From: Mesostigma viride
Lineage: Eukaryota; Streptophyta; Mesostigmatophyceae; Mesostigmatales; Mesostigmataceae
Reading direction: 5' to 3'
DNA: 64,000 nucleotides
Assembly (NCBI GenBank): GCA_009746045.1
Contig: RPFO01000667.1
Location: forward strand, 581,721-645,720
In this document: positions 59,531-64,000 of the stretch, in pieces
How the letters are laid out: each line of letters begins with the position of its first letter
Numbering within the stretch: the first letter of the stretch is position 1
Notes under the pieces: model-generated
Told to the model about the DNA's origin: nothing
Seen by the model: the letters and a program-made list of their open reading frames with translations, nothing else
Databases searched by the model: none
Position numbers and translations under genes: made by a program

Positions 59531-62005
59531 TTAAAGGCATGTGTGATTATTATGGGGACTTAAATTAATAATTCGTAGGTGGTGAATCATTGCCGACTTA
59601 AGCGTCAGGAGCCAGGAAAATTATTTATTACGTCCATATGGTGTGGCTTTCCATGGCTACCTCAAGGTCTAAGCGTGAACATTGGTAATTATGGTAGGTG
59701 AGTGGTGGCGGCGGCCCTGGTATGCGCATGGGCCGACAATGGGTCGATAACGACAGCTGGTATGTTGGAACATGGTGCATGCGCATGCATGACTCGGTAC
59801 GGCATGGTATGACATGCACATGACACAATACTATAATCTGGTGAAGATAGTGACCAACGGTCCTAGTCCCATTGTACAACTTGGCACATAGTCATAGTGT
59901 CCGTTCACATAGGACAAATCCCACTTAGGTACTACTATCCGAGCATATCTATTTGTTAATTAGGGCTCAAATACAATTGCCCGTATTATAGATTTCTGCA
60001 CGGTCAGCATAATGGGCATATTCAAGACAGGATTCTTGACACCCTCCTTGCACATGATGCTGTCTATAAATACAAATGCTAGATCCTGGGCGAGGGTAGT
60101 CGGGTACCTAAGTGGATTCCCTCCTTACACGACACCCTGGTCTTGATATAAAACAGCAAGAAAAATGAAGGCAAGGTTGTGTAGCCCCATATTGTCACAT
60201 GGAGTGCGCCACACGAGGGTGGAGCCAAACTGGAAACAGGCTCTTAAACTGTAAAGACTGGTTGCTCAGTGTTGAGGCTGGATGCAGACTGTAGCCGGTA
60301 CTGGTTGATGCCAGGGTTGCAGCTGGAAACGTTGGGTACTGGTAGCTGCTGGTAAACCGGTGACGTCAGCTGTTGTGTGTGCACACACGATCTATATGCT
60401 GTGTGTGGGTACCTGTAGTTTCTTGTGTGGTGCTGGTAGTGCCACTTTGACCTGCTTGCCAACGTGAGGTTTTGGTGCAACTTACTGCAACTGCTACAAG
60501 GTGAACTGTGACGTGAGGATGTAGAGCTGGTTGCTGGACTGCTACTTGCTAGCTAGACAAGTGCGTGCAGCTGACTGCAGCTACTGTCTACTCTACGCCT
60601 GTGGTGGAGAGTCATGCATGTGCTGCTGGGTGCTACTACTTCTCCTTGCGGGCTAGGCAAGTGTGGGTAGCTGCCTGCATGGACTATGCAGTGTACTCTG
60701 TTCCTGCTGGTGTTGCCTGCTGTGCTTGTTGATGCCAGTGTGATGGTGCTGATGGGACTGAATGATAAAACTGCAACTAGTGCTGAAAACAACGTGGGGG
60801 TTAGTGAGCACCCTCGTTAGTGTGGTGTGCAGCTGTGTCGATCAGCAGGCTGGCCTTGAGAGCAGGACCCAGGGAATGTTCCCTTTTTTCTTGGAAACTT
60901 GGAGCATGGCAGGCTCTGGGCTCTTGAAGTGATGACCGTTTAAAAAGAATTCCGGTTTAAAAGAATGCGCCCAAAAGAATGTTGATGCCACGCGAAATGG
61001 TGCCGGTACAAAAGAAAGACCGGTAATTTTCATGAAAAATTCTTGAGGTAAACAGCTCCGCCGATTTCTCGTCGATGCTCACATGTACAGCTTGCGCGGC
61101 TCAGTGGGAGCGCGTCAGTGACCCCACGCCGATTGAAGTACTGCACTCGGCCAAAAATGTGCTGCCAGGTAAAAAATCACTGGCGCTGCCTGGAACCAGA
61201 GCCGGCACCTTTTGAGTGCCAGGCTTCAGTGCCGACGTCTCCATCACCGAAATGTTGGCGTTTGATCAGTTTCGGGCATATATAAGTATAAAAGCGTAGA
61301 TCTGGCCTGCGCACCGGAGCTTGGGAAATTCTTGACGGATTTTAGCGACGGTAGGTGTCACCCCGAATATTTGGTGTTACCACACGTTGAAGTAAGTCGA
61401 TTGAAAGCCTTGAATTTCACGGTAGCATCTGCGCCATAATCATGGTCGTATCAAGTACAAGAATTCGACCAAGCTGCTCCGTATATGAAAAATATAAACT
61501 ATGATCAAGGCGCTCAATAAAATGTGAGCTGCCGCTTAGAGGTTGGTTAATTCCGTTGAAAGATCTTGCCCCGGACCTCCGATGCCATGTTAAAGGCATG
61601 TGTGATTATTATGGGGACTTAAATTAATAATTCGTAGGTGGTGAATCATTGCCGACTTAAGCGTCAGGAGCCAGGAAAATTATTTATTACGTCCATATGG
61701 TGTGGCTTTCCATGGCTACCTCAAGGTAGCGTGAACATTGGTAATTATGGTAGGTGAGTGGTGGCGGCGGCCCTGGTATGCGCATGGGCCGACAATGGGT
61801 CGATAACGACAGCTGGTATGTTGGAACATGGTGCATGCGCATGCATGACTCGGTACGGCATGGTATGACATGCACATGACACAATACTATAATCTGGTGA
61901 AGATAGTGACCAACGGTCCTAGTGCCATTGTACAACTTGGCACATAGTCATAGTGTCCGTTCACATAGGACAAATCCCACTTAGGTACTACTATCCGAGC
62001 ATATC
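59531..62005. mobile_element. Direct-repeat-flanked non-coding element (LTR-like, unclassified)
   Basis: 59531-59949 (419 bp) and 61590-62005 (416 bp) are near-identical direct repeats around a 1.64-kb interior without genes. On the minus strand the right copy is followed by TGGCATCGGAGGTCCGGGG, a possible tRNA-type primer site, suggesting a LARD/TRIM-like element in minus orientation. However, no polypurine tract or clear target duplication is visible, and its ends lack the AGTT...AACT of the other LTRs. It interrupts LINE-B ORF1. Confidence 0.5.
59950..61589. other. Interior of the direct-repeat element
   Basis: No recognised gene; a CTGCTGGT/GCTGGT-rich patch lies at about 60260-60740. 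Confidence 0.4.
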
Positions 62006-62081
62006 AGTTAAGTAATGCAATACGCATTACTTTTGCATACTTGCAAGTATGCAAAAGTAATGCGTATTGCATTACTTAACT
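62006..62081. repeat. Perfect 76-bp palindrome
   Basis: AGTTAAGTAATGCAATACGC... reads identically on both strands over 76 bases with centre CTTGCAAG. It begins AGTTAA and ends TTAACT, the same terminal pattern as the LTR elements here. Confidence 0.95.
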
Positions 62082-62331
62082 AAAATTGGGCCGCGTGGGG
62101 AAATCCGGCGTTCCGCACACACCGCTCGTTACCGAGGTGACTCGATTAATTACGACTCGGCTATTCCCAGCCTCGCGCCGTAATTCCTATTTCGACTTGG
62201 CCTACCCGGCCTCCGCCAAACATAGAAATCCACAAATATTTCGACTCGGCCTCCCAGGCCTACCCGCCGCAAATATTTCCGTGCCTCCGAGAGGATTCGA
62301 ACCCGGTACCCCAGGAGCGAACGCCAATCTT
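62082..62331 (-). repeat. Possible tRNA-derived SINE fragment
   Basis: On the minus strand GTACCGGGTTCGAATCCTCT (near 62287-62306) is a B-box match. Repeated GACTCGGCCT and AAATATTTC motifs occur to its left. No complete tRNA fold is evident. Confidence 0.35.
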
Positions 62332-62947
62332 AGTTAACGTAAAGGATTTACGTTAGATGGATAGAGATTGTTACGCTCTTTCCAACGGCACCTTGAACGC
62401 CTCATTTGGTTAAGGAACGTAAAAATTATGACGTTTCCTAGGCTGTGCCGACAGTACCCGGCGCGCCACTGTGGGCGCGTACGGACACAGGATGTACAAG
62501 TGTCACTTTGATAGTCCGCAGGACGTTGACAGGACTTGTACAGGACTTGATGGTCAATTGATAGGTAGGCGTGCTGTAGCGCGCCAGGACCTATGAGACA
62601 ATTGATGCTGACTAGTGTACGGATAGGTCCACAGGACTAGCCGTATGGACAATTGATAGATCTGCGCGCCAAAGGCGTGCCAGAGTCTGTGTAATCAATT
62701 GATTGACAGTTCAGCTGTGACAGTGCAGCTGAATACTTGGACGCGTCCCTAGCAAGCTATATGAGTGACTTGGTCACACCGGGACGCTAGTTCTTGCGTG
62801 CACGTTCTCTTGGCACTGCGACCCTGTCGTCTGTGCTGCGTGCAGTCTTGGAAGTGACGTGACTTACGTCTGTGTTTCCTGTTATTAATAAAGGCAACTT
62901 CCTGCAAGAACCATGGCGGAATTCGTGGCATTCTCACCCTCACAACT
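62332..62947 (+). repeat. LTR-E 5' LTR (inferred)
   Basis: 616 bp. Contains several GGACTTGTACAGGACTTGAT-like and CAATTGAT repeats, and a TTATTAATAAAGG near its end that could act in RNA 3'-end formation. Confidence 0.6.
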
Positions 62948-62965
62948 CGTATTACACGCTCTGTC
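62948..62965 (+). other. LTR-E primer-binding region (non-canonical)
   Basis: CGTATTACACGCTCTGTC; same first nine bases as in LTR-C, not TGG-starting. Confidence 0.45.
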
Positions 62966-62971
62966 AAAAAG

Positions 62972-63681
62972 ATGCCAAATTCGGAAGAATTTCGGATTCC
63001 CGATGACGAGGAAATAGCCGCTCCGCCGGCTGGTTCTTCGTCAAGACCGACTGCGCCGTCGTGGCAGCAATTGCTCGACGAAGTTACGTCTCGCTCGACG
63101 AGCTTCATCGTCAGCAGCGTGCAGCTCACGCATTGCTCGGGGATAACCCCGAGGACCCCGATTTGCCAGCACTGGTGCCGGCAATCCGCAACCTGTTGGA
63201 CCAGATTCGAAACATTTTATCGACATTTACGGTCCAGGTGCGGGGAGGTTTGCGGTCGGTGACCGAAGTCACGACTGCCATTGAGGAGTTGGACAACGTC
63301 CTCTCTTCACTCACCGGTTACCAGAGAAACCTGCAAAACTGGGCATCGCTACGCACGGGGGGCGCGCCGGCGGTGTCAACAAATTTGTTTCAGGATCTCG
63401 CGCTGCTATCGCTGCTCACTCGCGGCGTACGCAGTCGTGAGCGCCAGGTTTTAATTAACCTGGTGGCATTTCTCGCCTCTGTGCGAGAGTGGATTCCCGC
63501 GGGGTGGGAATTATTGACGATCTTTACACATCCTCTGCGCCTCGTCGCGCGTCGGCGCGTCGCAACTTACGCGGCGGGGAGCACACCGGTTTTAATTCAT
63601 ACCGGTGCAGGTCCGGAGCTGGATATGGAGGATCGTGAGTTCGTATACACGTACTGCGACTTCAGGGGCCTTGACTACTAG
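62972..63681 (+). CDS. LTR-E ORF upstream of gag, one frameshift
   Basis: ATG at 62972, 24 bases after the LTR. The first frame gives MPNSEEFRIPDDEEIAAPP. Coding then appears to continue in another phase, open from about 63061 to 63681, with helical blocks LVPAIRNLLDQIRNILSTF, IEELDNVLSSLTGYQ and LLSLLTRGVRSRERQVLINL, and an end VYTYCDFRGLDY. In position, length, helix content and aromatic/acidic end it parallels the LTR-C ORF (ending FYDFVDQ). Whether the phase change is a mutation or splicing is unknown. No domain recognised. Confidence 0.55.
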
Positions 63682-63851
63682 TCGGCCTAATTTTCTTTGC
63701 AGTACTCGTCGACATTTTTTTTGTCGAATTTTCAGCGGCAATTCGCGGGGGCGGCAGCGACACCGGCGCAGGCGGCAGTGGCGACACAAAAATTTTGTAC
63801 ATATTTTCTGCTGCTTTGTTAAGGTGTTCTTTGAATAGCTGGTAGTGCAGG

Positions 63852-64000
63852 ATGGCTGAGGGACGCCGTAGCAAGGGTCCAGCCAGTGGGAATAATAATG
63901 GGGGTGCTGGTAGTGGAACCGCTCACGTAGATGACGTGGGGCTTACCGGAGAGATTACCAACCTTCCTCACAATAATAATAATGCACAAGCTATTCATGG
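63852..64000 (+). CDS. gag: LTR-E gag, start only
   Basis: MAEGRRSKGPASGNNNGGAG... 49 codons, open to the end of the window, Gly/Asn-rich like the N-termini of the other gags. Its position, 170 bases after the upstream ORF, is the gag position in LTR-B. The identification rests on context. Confidence 0.5.
   Translation, partial: MAEGRRSKGPASGNNNGGAGSGTAHVDDVGLTGEITNLPHNNNNAQAIH

Larger units (their letters stand above)
62332..64000 (+). mobile_element. LTR-E: 5' end of another element of the same group
   Basis: The LTR is inferred at 62332-62947 from the ends AGTTAACG and CACAACT, followed by CGTATTACA, identical to the post-LTR sequence of LTR-C. Then come an upstream ORF (62972-63681) and the start of gag (63852). 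The second LTR lies beyond the window, so the LTR borders rest on pattern only. Confidence 0.7.

Noticed and set aside
62260-62331. Complete tRNA gene
   Set aside because: A B-box is present but no cloverleaf; better seen as a possible SINE fragment.
1-64000. Prokaryotic or organellar origin
   Set aside because: No operons, Shine-Dalgarno pattern or rRNA/tRNA clusters; LINEs, LTR elements, microsatellites and intron-like gaps indicate nuclear eukaryotic DNA.

Overview
This is nuclear DNA of a eukaryote and is almost entirely a graveyard and nursery of transposable elements. I see no bacterial operons, rRNA genes or complete tRNA genes. Intron-like gaps, LINE and LTR retrotransposons, long micro- and minisatellites and two interstitial CCCTAAA (plant-type telomere) units fit a large repeat-rich protist or algal genome. 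Split-direct-repeat elements of the kind known from volvocine green algae (TOC1, Kangaroo) make a green alga my preferred guess, but the species cannot be fixed from the sequence.

Layout. (1) 1-1538: a 5'-partial low-complexity gene. (2) 1786-31840, minus strand: an L1-like LINE (LINE-A), split by two insertions. One is a 7.3-kb element with Tc1-like ends (2896-10186), which itself holds a split-direct-repeat element S1 (7241-9378). The other is LTR retrotransposon LTR-B (11711-28764), which in turn carries a 9.0-kb terminal-inverted-repeat element (12466-21498) full of minisatellites plus one unknown plus-strand gene. (3) 31850-33884: small dispersed repeats and an AT-motif cluster. (4) 33885-58740: a (TATG)n microsatellite split by plus-strand retrotransposon LTR-A (34209-58456). 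LTR-A is interrupted by minus-strand retrotransposons LTR-C (36164-43892) and LTR-D (44519-52032) and by a second split-direct-repeat element S2 (55842-57853). Perfect 5-bp target duplications mark LTR-A (TATGT), LTR-B (GTGGT), LTR-C (CATTG) and LTR-D (GCAGC). Removing C and D restores the LTR-A integrase frame; removing B restores the LINE frame. (5) 58741-62005: a second LINE ORF1 cut by a 0.42-kb direct repeat pair. (6) 62006-62081: a perfect 76-bp palindrome. (7) 62332-64000: the 5' end of a fifth LTR element, LTR-E.

The most interesting content is the LTR elements. Their RT and RNase H are Ty1/copia-like, but they share features I do not know from any named clade. LTR ends are 5'-AGTT...AACT-3' instead of TG...CA. 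The sequence after the 5' LTR is a shared ATTACA-type motif rather than a TGG tRNA-3'-end site. An extra ORF precedes gag in four of five. In three families gag and pol are in one frame separated only by UGA followed by C (UGA CUA in LTR-C), implying stop-codon readthrough. The domain order is gag-integrase-protease-RT-RNase H, with the protease after the integrase and with DTN, DTM or DTQ replacing DTG. The RT signature is HGDD. LTR-B has an intact 1185-residue pol and 389-residue gag and may be recently active.

The second theme is the pair of unrelated split-direct-repeat elements S1 and S2. Both have the layout A-G4-B-A-centre-B, and in both a short G-quadruplex sequence sits exactly at the A/B junction of the compact half.
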